A DNA stretch of 64,000 nt from Sphingomonas sp. 8AM (GTDB taxonomy: Bacteria; Pseudomonadota; Alphaproteobacteria; Sphingomonadales; Sphingomonadaceae). Positions 7,497 through 16,335 of this stretch are shown piece by piece. The translations under genes and the position numbers were made by a program. The first letter of the stretch is position 1. Each line of letters opens with the position of its first letter. The DNA lies in the NCBI RefSeq assembly GCF_902506455.1, contig NZ_LR733844.1:784415-848414 (forward strand). The letters are read 5' to 3'. The notes below the pieces were generated by a model. The model was not told where the DNA came from. It worked only from the letters and a program-made list of their open reading frames with translations, and ran no database searches.

Positions 7497-10322
7497 TCAG
7501 AATTTGAAGCTGAAGCCGGCCATATAGGTCGTGCCGCTCTGGTTCTGGTTGTAGAGGTAGCGGTTCTGCCCCCAGAATTGCGTGTCCTTCTGGTTGGTCA
7601 GGTTGATCGCGTTCAATGTCAGCTGAAGCTTGCCGGTCAGGTTCACGAAGGCGGAGGCATCTAAATAGGTCGTCGCCTCGAACCCGCGCGTCCCCGCGTC
7701 CATCACCTCCTCGGCGCGGCCCGTGAAGAAGCGGGTCCGGTGGCTGACCGAAGCCCGTGCGCCGAACCGGTCGGTTTCGTAATAGAGCGTCGCATTGTAG
7801 CTGCCCTTTGAGATGCCGGTAATGTCCTTCGGAACATCGACATAGGTGTAATTGGCCACCATCCCGAAGCCGTCAAATGGTGCCGGCAGGAACGACAGTT
7901 GCGCCTGCGCCGCCAGCTCGATGCCGGTCAGGCTCTTGGTGCCTGCCACGTTGACCGGGATCGTGAACTCCTTGACCTTCGTGTCGGCGGTCGCGCCGGG
8001 AATGGTGGTGAACGGCACACCCGTGTCGCCGAAGCGGACGTTCGTTCGCGAGTCGCCCTGGATGAAATTGGTGACCCACTTCTGGAACACGCTGGCCGAC
8101 AGCAGGCCGACCTTCCCGAAGTAATATTCGGCCGACAGGTCGAGCGTCGTGTCCTTATATGGCTTCAGGTTCGGGTTGCCGCGCGAGGCGGTGATCTCGC
8201 CCGCGTCGTTCCTCAGCGCGCTGCCCTGCGCCGCGATTGAGCTGAGCCCCGGCCGGTTCAAATTCTGCGTCGCGGCGAACCGCACCAGCAGCTCGGGACA
8301 GAATTCCAGCACCGCGTTGAGCGCTGGCAGCACACCCGAATAGCGGCCCTCGACAGCGGTGGTGCCCAGATAGCCGTAATCGTCGTTCTGGATCCAGCCG
8401 GTGCTTTGCGTCCTGGTGTGGTAGCCTCGCGCACCGACATTGCCGCGCAGCTGCTTGCCGAACAGCGCGGTATCCCAGTCGATCTGGACATAGCCGGACC
8501 CCGTTTCCTCGGTCAGGGTATAGACGTTCTCGACGTCGTAAAGCATGCCGCCGCTGCCGTCCCTGTTCGGCACCAGCCGGTGATATTCGTTATATCTGGC
8601 GAAGCTTCTGGCATAATCGCCGATCAGCCACGTACCGATGCCGTTGCCGAACACCGAAGTGATGTCGCCCACTGCGGTGCCACGCGTCTTGGCCGTGGTG
8701 CCATTGACGTCGGAGTCGTAATAAACCTCCTGTCCGTCCTGCCGGAAGCGGTGATAGGCGGCGCCCGCGCGCAGCGTCAGCGCGTCGTTCAGCACGTAGC
8801 GCGCGTTCGCGACGCCTTCGCGCAGCTCGGACCCGTTGTCGAAGGCGCGATAGTAAAACGAGTCCATCGCGTAGATCGACGCATTGGTCAGATCGGTCCC
8901 GGGATAGGAGAAGCTGGCCGAGCGACCGTCGGTGCCATAGTCGGCGATCAGGTTACCCTTTGCGCGCATGTACAGTTTGTCGTCGTACGGCGTCTTGTAC
9001 GTCGACTTCTGATAGCCGGCATGGCCGTCGATCGTCAGCCGGTCGGAAGCGGTCCACTCACCGGTCAGCTCCAGCGAACGGAACCGCGTCTTGTTCAGCG
9101 ACCGGCGGTTCTCGCTGCCCAACGTGACGTTGCCGGCATCGGTGCGCGTCACGTAATTGCTGTCGTCGACCGTGAAGTCGTTGAGACTGGCGCCCTTGTT
9201 GAAGAAGCTCGGCCACGGGCTCCCCTTCGCGCCGTCCAGCGTGGTGGAGCCGAAGCCATTGAGCGGGCGCGTCGCGAGGTGGAGTTCCTGGCGGTGCGTC
9301 GTCAACTGGCCGTAAAGGCCGTCCACCGTCAGCAGCAGATTGTCCGCCGGACGCCATTGTACCGACGCGGTGATACCCAGCCGCTCCTGCCTGGCGTTCC
9401 ACGACGAGATGCGGTTGCCGTCGGCGAAATACAGATCGCCGGCCATGAACCGCGCCTGCTTCGCCGCGCTCAGCCGCGAGATGTCGAGACCGCTTTTGAT
9501 CAAGTCCGGCGCATCGCCGGTGGCGACGCCATTCACGAACTCGGTCTTGCCGAGCTGGCTGTAATTATAGGTGTTGTGGCCCTGCTCGGTCGTCTCGCGC
9601 TGCGAATAGGCGGCGGAGATCAGGATGCCGAAGCGATTGTCCCAGTTGCGTCCCAGCAGCGCCGCGACGCGCGGCTGCGCATCCTTGGTATATTGGTTGC
9701 TGCCCAGCCGGCCGACCAGCGCGCCCTTGATACCGGGTGCGTAATCGAACGGCCGGCCGGTGAACAACCCGACCGTCCCCGCCATCCCGCCTTCCTTCTG
9801 CGCGGCCTGGAAGGTCTTCTCGACTTCGACGCGCGAGAAGAGTTCGGAGGCGAAGATGTTGAAGTCGAATGCGCGATCACGCGTACGCTGCCCGCGGCTG
9901 TCCTGTGCGGAATCGACATTGCCGAGCACTTCCATGCCGTTCAGCTGCACGCGCGAGAAATCCGGGCCAAGCCCGCGCAGCGAGATCCGCCGCCCCTCGC
10001 CCGCCTCGCGCGTGATCTGCACGCCCGGCACGCGTTGCAGCGACTCCGCGAGGTTGAGTTCAGGGAATTTCGCCATGTCTTCGGCGACGATCACATCTTT
10101 CTGGATGTTCGCCGCCTTCTTGATGTCGCGCGCGAGACCAAGCGACTTGCGGTAGCCGGTGACGACCACGTCATCACCCGCTCCGTCGGCCGGCCCCGCT
10201 GCCTGCCCCACCGCCTGCCCCGCCGCCGCCGACGGGATCGCAGCGACGAACACCGGGACGGTGGCCAGCAAGATGCTGCGGAACTCTCGGCACAGCGCTT
10301 GTGCGATCTTCCTCTTGAACAA
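7497..10322 (-). CDS. TonB-dependent outer-membrane receptor
   Basis: 941 residues. A signal peptide (residues 1-35, ending IPSAAAG) leads to a TonB-box-like DDVVVTGYR, a plug domain (about 50-200: FPELNLAESLQRVPGVQI, ISLRGLGPDFSRVQLNG) and a long beta-barrel ending in aromatic F (SFKF). This is the Xanthomonas/Caulobacter-type receptor class, used for large or scarce nutrients. I chose TTG 10322: it has AGGGGG six bases upstream and gives a proper signal peptide, whereas the longer frame starts in non-signal sequence. The strong palindrome at 10335-10358 lies directly upstream of the ribosome site. By position between two phospholipases C it probably imports a released head group, but the ligand is unknown. 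Confidence 0.88.
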   Translation of the reverse strand: MFKRKIAQALCREFRSILLATVPVFVAAIPSAAAGQAVGQAAGPADGAGDDVVVTGYRKSLGLARDIKKAANIQKDVIVAEDMAKFPELNLAESLQRVPGVQITREAGEGRRISLRGLGPDFSRVQLNGMEVLGNVDSAQDSRGQRTRDRAFDFNIFASELFSRVEVEKTFQAAQKEGGMAGTVGLFTGRPFDYAPGIKGALVGRLGSNQYTKDAQPRVAALLGRNWDNRFGILISAAYSQRETTEQGHNTYNYSQLGKTEFVNGVATGDAPDLIKSGLDISRLSAAKQARFMAGDLYFADGNRISSWNARQERLGITASVQWRPADNLLLTVDGLYGQLTTHRQELHLATRPLNGFGSTTLDGAKGSPWPSFFNKGASLNDFTVDDSNYVTRTDAGNVTLGSENRRSLNKTRFRSLELTGEWTASDRLTIDGHAGYQKSTYKTPYDDKLYMRAKGNLIADYGTDGRSASFSYPGTDLTNASIYAMDSFYYRAFDNGSELREGVANARYVLNDALTLRAGAAYHRFRQDGQEVYYDSDVNGTTAKTRGTAVGDITSVFGNGIGTWLIGDYARSFARYNEYHRLVPNRDGSGGMLYDVENVYTLTEETGSGYVQIDWDTALFGKQLRGNVGARGYHTRTQSTGWIQNDDYGYLGTTAVEGRYSGVLPALNAVLEFCPELLVRFAATQNLNRPGLSSIAAQGSALRNDAGEITASRGNPNLKPYKDTTLDLSAEYYFGKVGLLSASVFQKWVTNFIQGDSRTNVRFGDTGVPFTTIPGATADTKVKEFTIPVNVAGTKSLTGIELAAQAQLSFLPAPFDGFGMVANYTYVDVPKDITGISKGSYNATLYYETDRFGARASVSHRTRFFTGRAEEVMDAGTRGFEATTYLDASAFVNLTGKLQLTLNAINLTNQKDTQFWGQNRYLYNQNQSGTTYMAGFSFKF

Positions 10323-10334
10323 AGTAACCCCCTT

Positions 10335-10358
10335 GCAAACTGGTCTAAACCAGTTTGC
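10335..10358. promoter_or_regulatory. GntR-type operator, site 3 (TonB receptor)
   Basis: Two perfect 10-base arms, GCAAACTGGT and ACCAGTTTGC, around CTAA. It is the longest of the four related repeats; its core is TGGTCTAAACCA (10341-10352). It lies just upstream of the AGGGGG ribosome-binding site and TTG start of the receptor, overlapping the expected promoter or transcript start. Confidence 0.72.
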
Positions 10359-10620
10359 GTAAAGCAGTTGCCGTTGACAGCCGTATGACAAGGGAAGCCG
10401 ATGACGGACACGCGGCGATCGATGATGCCTGAGTGCCGATTGATGATAAGGCGCACGCCCTCGTCGCCCATCGCCCGCGACTTGCTCCGGGGCGGACTTC
10501 TTGCCTCGGTCACAAAAAGCAGAGCCTTCGATCAACTTCAGGACGATGCGCGACGGAGTGCCCGGATCGCGAAGCGGGCAGTCCTCGCGAAGCCTAGTCC
10601 CTCATTCTGTCCCCGCCGCT

Positions 10621-12492
10621 TCAGTACGCCTGCGCGAGCGCTGCCGCCTCGGCCCGGCACATTTCGATACCGGGCGTCGGCGCACCGACGCGCACAACGG
10701 CCATCTCGCGGCGGGCCGCCTCGAGGTCGTCGCGGAACGCCGCCGATCCGTGCAGCGCCGCGGTCGCCGCGGCACCAGCCAGCCACCCCGCCTGCACCGC
10801 GCTCAGGCTGTGCGACCCGCAGATCAGCCGGCTCTCGCCATAAGCACGCCCGCGCGCGAGGATCTCGGTCGCGCGATCCGGTGCCAGTTCGGCGAGGATC
10901 AGCGCCTCCATCCAGCCATTTGCGGCATGCCCGGACGGATAGTCGCCGTTGCCCGCCAGATGCTCCGTCTTCGGCTCGCAGATCGGCGCGTCCAACCCGA
11001 TATACGGGCGGAGCACGTGGTAAAATCGTTTCCCGGGATCGACCACCCCCGCCACCCCGGCGCGGTCGAGCAACCGCGCCACTGCCGGCGCGGTCTGCGG
11101 CGTCAACCACACGCCGAGTGCGCAGGCGAAATGCGTGAACGCATCGCTTTTCACGTCGTCGGTCGCCAGCTTCCAGCGCGGCGAACCCTCCATTCGCCGG
11201 GTCGCCGCGAACAGCTGACGGTCGGCGATTGCACGGGGGCTATCTTTCGCCGGCGGGGGCGGCAGGATACGCAGGCCGTCCGGCACCGCCTCCGCCGCCA
11301 GATAACCGCCGTCGTCCGCGACCGGCATCTCGACCGCCAGTCCGGCGCAGCGCACCGCCGTCCGTACCGGATTGCAGCGCACCGCCGCGCCTTGGGGCAG
11401 GCGCACCTGATAATCGTTGTGGAACCGCGGCTCGGGCCAGAGATAGTCGGTCGACACGAAGTGCGCTCCCGACGCCAGTGCCGCCCCGCGCCGCTGCCCG
11501 TCGTTGCGTCGCGCCTCGACCGTGTCCGCATCGGCGCGCGTGCGGACGATGAACCCCGCCGTCACCGCCGCCCGGATGCGCCTACCGTCCGCAACCGGGT
11601 CGTTGAGCGTCAGATAGGCCGCCACCGGCGAATGTTCGTCGGTGTTGACGAAGAACACCCGCCCCTCCAGCGCGCGCCGCGCACCGCGGTACAACGCGAC
11701 CTTCTCCGGCCCTTCGTCCAGCGCGAACAGGACCTTGCCGCGCGATGCCCCGAGCGTGGGCCAGGCATCGTGCAACACCGCGTCGCGCAGCGTCGGATAG
11801 CGGCCCTGCACATCTTCGGGCGTGATGAGCGCCTGCGGCGGGAACACGGCCCGCACCTCGCGATCCAGCGCATCGAAGGCCGCGGCATCGAACGGCAGCG
11901 CGCCGGTGCCGCCGGGAAACGCTGCGGCATCGCTCTTGGCGTTGAACATCAGCAGGATCGGCGCGTGATCGGGATGCGCCAGCGACCAGCGCCGCACGAT
12001 CCCCAGACACACACGCAACGTCACGCACGCGCTGAGCACGTCGATATCCGGCACGTGCATCACTTTAAAACCGGGTTCGGCCAGCGCAGCGCGGCGAGCG
12101 GGGTCGAGCGCCAGTCCGGCAGCCCGCAGCCCGGCGGGAGCAAGGAAGCGGCCACCCTGAGGATCGGCATAGACGTCGATCCCCAGCTGGCGCGCGCCCG
12201 CGTCAAGTTGCTCCGACAGCGGGCGGTGCCGATAATCGAGCCGGTCGGCGCCGGCCGGGGAGGCGGCGCGGAGCAGCGCCAGCACTGCCGGCTGCAACTC
12301 CGTCTTGTAACTGTTGTGCGTGCCGACGGTGACGACGTCGTTGAGCTTCAGGTTGTGGTCCATCCATGCGCGGGCGCACCCCGCCCCCGCCGTGCGCGCA
12401 TCCGCGGCCGACAGGTTGCACTGCACTTCCGCGGCATAGGCACTGCCCGAAAGTGCGACGCTGGCCGCTACTACCGTCGCCGACTTCCACAT
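10621..12492 (-). CDS. secreted fusion: Ca-dependent PI-specific phospholipase C + class A acid phosphatase
   Basis: 623 residues. Signal peptide MWKSATVVAASVALSGSAYA. The N-terminal half (about 25-350) resembles Ca-dependent phosphoinositide PLC (DVVTVGTHNSYK with its catalytic histidine, IDVYADP, FKVMHVPDID). The C-terminal half (about 400-620) is a class A acid phosphatase of the PAP2 fold: KRFYHVLRP, DYPSGHA and SRLICGSH. The usual aspartate four residues after the last histidine is alanine here (HSLSA), so activity may be altered. One chain could release a phosphorylated head group and then dephosphorylate it. Start ATG 12492 has GGAG eight bases upstream; earlier in-frame starts lack this. 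It is divergent from the second phospholipase C across site 4. Confidence 0.8.
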   Translation of the reverse strand: MWKSATVVAASVALSGSAYAAEVQCNLSAADARTAGAGCARAWMDHNLKLNDVVTVGTHNSYKTELQPAVLALLRAASPAGADRLDYRHRPLSEQLDAGARQLGIDVYADPQGGRFLAPAGLRAAGLALDPARRAALAEPGFKVMHVPDIDVLSACVTLRVCLGIVRRWSLAHPDHAPILLMFNAKSDAAAFPGGTGALPFDAAAFDALDREVRAVFPPQALITPEDVQGRYPTLRDAVLHDAWPTLGASRGKVLFALDEGPEKVALYRGARRALEGRVFFVNTDEHSPVAAYLTLNDPVADGRRIRAAVTAGFIVRTRADADTVEARRNDGQRRGAALASGAHFVSTDYLWPEPRFHNDYQVRLPQGAAVRCNPVRTAVRCAGLAVEMPVADDGGYLAAEAVPDGLRILPPPPAKDSPRAIADRQLFAATRRMEGSPRWKLATDDVKSDAFTHFACALGVWLTPQTAPAVARLLDRAGVAGVVDPGKRFYHVLRPYIGLDAPICEPKTEHLAGNGDYPSGHAANGWMEALILAELAPDRATEILARGRAYGESRLICGSHSLSAVQAGWLAGAAATAALHGSAAFRDDLEAARREMAVVRVGAPTPGIEMCRAEAAALAQAY

Positions 12493-12523
12493 GTGCGGAC
12501 ACTCCGTCATCAGATCGACACTA

Positions 12524-12541
12524 CGATGGTCCAGACCACGT
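12524..12541. promoter_or_regulatory. GntR-type operator, site 4 (PI-PLC fusion / PLC2 divergent promoter)
   Basis: Core TGGTC-CA-GACCA (12527-12538) with weakly symmetric flanks, between the divergent PI-PLC/phosphatase gene and the second phospholipase C. It lies 26 bases from the latter's ATG. It matches the UTRA-type palindrome and its three relatives in the window. Confidence 0.65.
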
Positions 12542-12563
12542 CGATGCGACATGGAGATGACGA

Positions 12564-14648
12564 ATGCAGGACCGGCGCAGCTTCATCCACGCGATGCTGG
12601 CATCGGCCGGCGCTGCGGCGGCGTTCACCCCCGCGATCGCGCGCGCGCTGGCTGTGCCGGCGGACCGCCGGACCGGCACGCTGCAGGACGTCGCGCATGT
12701 CGTGATCCTGACGCAGGAGAACCGCTCCTTCGATCATTATTTCGGCACGATGCGCGGCGTATCGGGTTATGGCGACCGCTTCGCGATCCCAGCGCCGCCA
12801 CTGCCGGAGGCACCCGATCGCACCGTGCTCCTCCAGCCGAACGAGCATCCGGGCGCAGAGCCGGCCCTCATCGCGCCGTTCCGGCTCGATACCGCGGTCG
12901 ACTTCAACCTTTACCGCCCGCTCGGGACGCCGCACGGCTTTACCGACAGCCAGGCGGCGTGGGACAACGGGCGGATGGGCGCATGGCCGCGCGCGAAACA
13001 GAACCACGCGATGGCGCATTTCACCCGCGCCGATCTGCCGTTCCAATATGCGCTCGCCGAAGCGTTTACGCTTTGCGACGCCTATCACAGCGCACTGCAT
13101 CTGTGCACCAATCCCAACCGGCTCTACATCTGGACCGGAACGCACGACCCGCTGGGCGAGGCGAACGGCCCGGCGATCGACAACGGCTATGACACGATCG
13201 ACGCCGACCCGCAGCACCACGGCGGCTATCTCTGGACCACCTATCCCGAGCGGTTGGCGGCGGCGGGGATCGGCTTCCAGATCTATCAGGACATGGCGGA
13301 CAATTTCACCGACAACCCGCTGGTCGGCTTCCACCGCTATCGCACCGCGCAGGGTGCAGCCGGAGAGCTATTGAAACGGCGGACGATGACGACGCGCACG
13401 CTCGGCGGGCTGCGGCAGGACGTGCTGGCGCGTCAGCTCCCGGAGGTTTCGTGGGTGGTGGCGCCGGCCGCGCTGTCGGAGCATCCCGGCGCCTCGACCC
13501 CGCTGCAAGGAGCGGACTTCACCGCGCAGGTGCTCGACGCGCTCACCGCCGATCCGGCGGTCTGGGCGCGCACGGTGCTGCTCATCAACTTCGACGAGAA
13601 CGACGGGCTGTTCGATCACGTCCCGCCGCCCGCCCCGCCGGCCCGCGTCGCGGGACGCACGATTGGCGCGACCACCATCGCGGCCGACGACGAATATCAT
13701 TTCCGCTCGCAGGATCCCGCCGACGCCGCCTATCTGGATCGGCCCTACGGCCTCGGCCCGCGCGTGCCACTCTACGTTGTGTCGCCATGGAGCCGCGGCG
13801 GGCACGTCGCGTCGGAGGTCTTCGATCATACCAGCATTCTGCGTTTCCTGGAGGCGCGGTTCGGTGTTCACGAACCGAACATCAGCGCGTGGCGACGTGC
13901 GGTATGCGGCGACCTTACCTCGTGCTTCGATTTCACCACGACCGGCAAGGTCGACTTCCTGCCGTCGCTACCCGCCACCACTGCCTTGTCGGAGCGGGCG
14001 GCGGCGTTGAAGGAAGTCCGCCCGCCAATGCCCGCGCAACCCGCCGCGCCGGTGCAGGAAACGGGTGGGCGGCGGCGGCGCGCGACTCCTTACGCGCTCG
14101 ATGCGCAACTGCATCGCGCCGGCGGTGCGGGCGGATTGTCGCTCATCAACCGGTCTGCGGAGCGCGCCGCGGTCTTCCACGTCTACGACCTCGCGCGGCT
14201 GGACGACGTCCCGGCGCGCTATACGGTCGGCGCAGGACGCGAGCTCGTGCACCCTTTGCCCGCGGCCGGCGCGGTGCTCGACCTCTTCATCCTGGGGCCG
14301 AACGGCTTCCACCGGCGCCTGAGCGGCCGGTCGGACGTGTTCTCCGCGGGCATCGTGGCACCGGACATGCTCTCGATCACGAACATCACCACGGCGCGGC
14401 GATCGATCACCATGACCGACCGGGCCTATGCCGCGCCAACCATGGTGATCGACCTCGCGCCCGGTGAGACGCGCCGCATTTCGCTGGACCTCACGGCCAG
14501 CCACGGCTGGTACGACCGGCAGTTCGCCGGGTCCGGCCAGACATGGCGGATCGCCGGACATCTGGAAAACGGAAAGCCGTCGTGGTCCGATCCCGCCAGT
14601 GGGGGCGCCGGTCCGCTGCGGATCAAATCCGCGATGACGGTGGAATAG
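12564..14648 (+). CDS. Tat-exported phospholipase C, phosphocholine-specific family (paralogue 2)
   Basis: 694 residues with twin-arginine signal DRRSFIHAML and alanine-rich h-region (to about residue 30). The phosphoesterase domain contains TQENRSFDHYFG, SEHPGA, NFDENDGLFDHVPPP and PLYVVSPWSRGGHV. C-terminal beta modules begin near residue 490. It is clearly a paralogue of the enzyme at 5078-7198 but differs in the substrate-proximal segments, where paralogue 1 has DEPGGFYDHM, so the two may prefer different lipids. Start ATG 12564 has GGAG seven bases upstream. It is divergent from the PI-PLC fusion, with the shared operator at 12524-12541. It is converged upon by the M20 amidohydrolase. 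Confidence 0.9.
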   Translation: MQDRRSFIHAMLASAGAAAAFTPAIARALAVPADRRTGTLQDVAHVVILTQENRSFDHYFGTMRGVSGYGDRFAIPAPPLPEAPDRTVLLQPNEHPGAEPALIAPFRLDTAVDFNLYRPLGTPHGFTDSQAAWDNGRMGAWPRAKQNHAMAHFTRADLPFQYALAEAFTLCDAYHSALHLCTNPNRLYIWTGTHDPLGEANGPAIDNGYDTIDADPQHHGGYLWTTYPERLAAAGIGFQIYQDMADNFTDNPLVGFHRYRTAQGAAGELLKRRTMTTRTLGGLRQDVLARQLPEVSWVVAPAALSEHPGASTPLQGADFTAQVLDALTADPAVWARTVLLINFDENDGLFDHVPPPAPPARVAGRTIGATTIAADDEYHFRSQDPADAAYLDRPYGLGPRVPLYVVSPWSRGGHVASEVFDHTSILRFLEARFGVHEPNISAWRRAVCGDLTSCFDFTTTGKVDFLPSLPATTALSERAAALKEVRPPMPAQPAAPVQETGGRRRRATPYALDAQLHRAGGAGGLSLINRSAERAAVFHVYDLARLDDVPARYTVGAGRELVHPLPAAGAVLDLFILGPNGFHRRLSGRSDVFSAGIVAPDMLSITNITTARRSITMTDRAYAAPTMVIDLAPGETRRISLDLTASHGWYDRQFAGSGQTWRIAGHLENGKPSWSDPASGGAGPLRIKSAMTVE

Positions 14649-14710
14649 GTACGTTCCGCCGCCGCCGCATCGGCGAGGCTGCCCGCTGGTCCCGGTGACA
14701 CCTTCCGTCC

Positions 14711-16309
14711 TTACTGAGCTGGACTGGTCGTCCCGGCTACGTTGGGATAGCTGATACCCAGTTGCTCGAGATAGCTCGGATACTTCGCCGGATCGTAATA
14801 GAACTTCTCCAGCTGCGGGCGCATCTCGCGCATGATCTTCTCGTTCAGCCAGATCGCCGGCTTGTCCTGCGCGGTGATCAGCGGCGCATAGGTGTCGGTC
14901 TTCAGTTGCACATCGTTATAGTAACTCTTGGCCTGTGACAGCAGCTTGGGCGTGGTCATCAGGTCGAGCACCGTCATCGCCACCGCCTTGGCGCCGGCGA
15001 CCGCGCCCTTGTGCGCGATCGGAGTCGCCATCGCCATCGCCGAGGTGAGATGGTGGCCGATCATGTTCGGCACATTGGACGGAAAGCGGATCGTGATCGT
15101 CGGCACCGCCCACATGATGTCGCCGATGTCGTCCGAGCCGCCGCCGATCGACTGTGGCCGGTTCTCGGGGGTCGACAGGTCGCTCACCCTGGCCTTGAGC
15201 GGCTCGACCTTGCGCTGGTTCGCCTGCTGCACCGCCCTGGCGAACAGCTGATCGTCGGCGGACCAGCGTGGCATCCCGACCGCGGCGATATTGGCATAGG
15301 CGGCCTCGGCGATCGGCTTGTTGCCGAAATTGGGGGCGGCATAGCCGAGCACGCGGTGGCTGACGGTGGTGCCGGTCGACTTGGCGGCAGCCTCCGAGAT
15401 CTCGTTCCCCGTCTCGAACATCGACTTGATCGCGCCGAAGCTGCGGTCACGGAAATAATACCAGACCGAAGCGGTGGCCGGGACGATGTTCGGCTGCCCG
15501 CCGCCATCGGTAATGACGTAATGCGAGCGCTGCGTGACCGGCAGATGCTCGCGGCGGAAGTTCCACGCCGTGTCCATCAGCTCGACCGCATCCAGCGCCG
15601 AGCGCCCCTCCCACGGCATGCCGGCCGAGTGCGCGGTCTTGCCCTTGAACTGATATTCGACCGAGACCATCCCGTTCATCCCGAAGTCGCCATAGGCGGT
15701 GCCGAACTCGCTGCTGACATGGGTGAAGATGCAGGCGTCGACGCCCTTGAACAGCCCGTCGCGGACGTAATAGGCCTTGGTCGCGAGCAATTCCTCGGCG
15801 ACGCCGGGCCAGATCATCAACCGGCCGGGAATATGATGCTTCTCCATCACCGACTTGGTCGCGATCGCCGCGGCAATCACCAGCGGCAGCCCGGCATTGT
15901 GACCCTCGCCATGGCCGGGGCCGCCCTCGACCATCGCCTTGGCGTCGGCCATGCCGGGATATTGCGATACGCCGAGCAGCCCGTCGATATCGCTGCCCAG
16001 CGCGATCAACGGCCCACCCTCGCCCCACGTCGCGGTAAAGGCGGTCGGAATGCCCGCCACGCCCCGCGTCACCGTGAAGCCCGCCTTCTCCAGCACGTCC
16101 TCGAGATAGGCGGAAGTGCGCACCTCCTGAAACCCCGGCTCGGCATAGCTGAACACCTGGTCGACCATCACCTGGATGTCCTTGGCCTGCGCATCGACCT
16201 TGTCTTCGGCCTCGCGCTTCAGCGCCTTGCCAGCCTGCGCCAGCGCCGCCTGCGGCGCGATCAGCGTACCGAGCAGCAGCGCGCTCACGGCGGTGCGGAA
16301 CCTCGTCAT
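14711..16309 (-). CDS. secreted M20-family amidohydrolase (AbgB-like)
   Basis: 532 residues with a signal peptide ending near residue 24 (PQAALA). This is the M20 metallopeptidase fold: ALGSDIDGLLG, GPGHGEGHNAG, the GVAEELL glutamate pair, a dimerisation domain around KGKTAHSAGMPWEGRSALDAVE, and the late GGGSDDIGD/GHH segments. The family removes acyl or amino-acyl groups from amides, as in aminobenzoyl-glutamate or indole-acetyl-amino acid hydrolases; the substrate here is unknown. It starts 26 bases after the stop of the TonB receptor on the same strand, so the two form an operon: outer-membrane uptake coupled to periplasmic hydrolysis. Confidence 0.85.
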   Translation of the reverse strand: MTRFRTAVSALLLGTLIAPQAALAQAGKALKREAEDKVDAQAKDIQVMVDQVFSYAEPGFQEVRTSAYLEDVLEKAGFTVTRGVAGIPTAFTATWGEGGPLIALGSDIDGLLGVSQYPGMADAKAMVEGGPGHGEGHNAGLPLVIAAAIATKSVMEKHHIPGRLMIWPGVAEELLATKAYYVRDGLFKGVDACIFTHVSSEFGTAYGDFGMNGMVSVEYQFKGKTAHSAGMPWEGRSALDAVELMDTAWNFRREHLPVTQRSHYVITDGGGQPNIVPATASVWYYFRDRSFGAIKSMFETGNEISEAAAKSTGTTVSHRVLGYAAPNFGNKPIAEAAYANIAAVGMPRWSADDQLFARAVQQANQRKVEPLKARVSDLSTPENRPQSIGGGSDDIGDIMWAVPTITIRFPSNVPNMIGHHLTSAMAMATPIAHKGAVAGAKAVAMTVLDLMTTPKLLSQAKSYYNDVQLKTDTYAPLITAQDKPAIWLNEKIMREMRPQLEKFYYDPAKYPSYLEQLGISYPNVAGTTSPAQ

Positions 16310-16335
16310 ATCGTATCTCCCCTTGGTTTCGGCGA

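Noticed and set aside
8406..10388. Long plus-strand open frame opposite the TonB receptor
   Set aside because: Antisense shadow of a high-GC gene; arginine-rich, no domain, no ribosome site.
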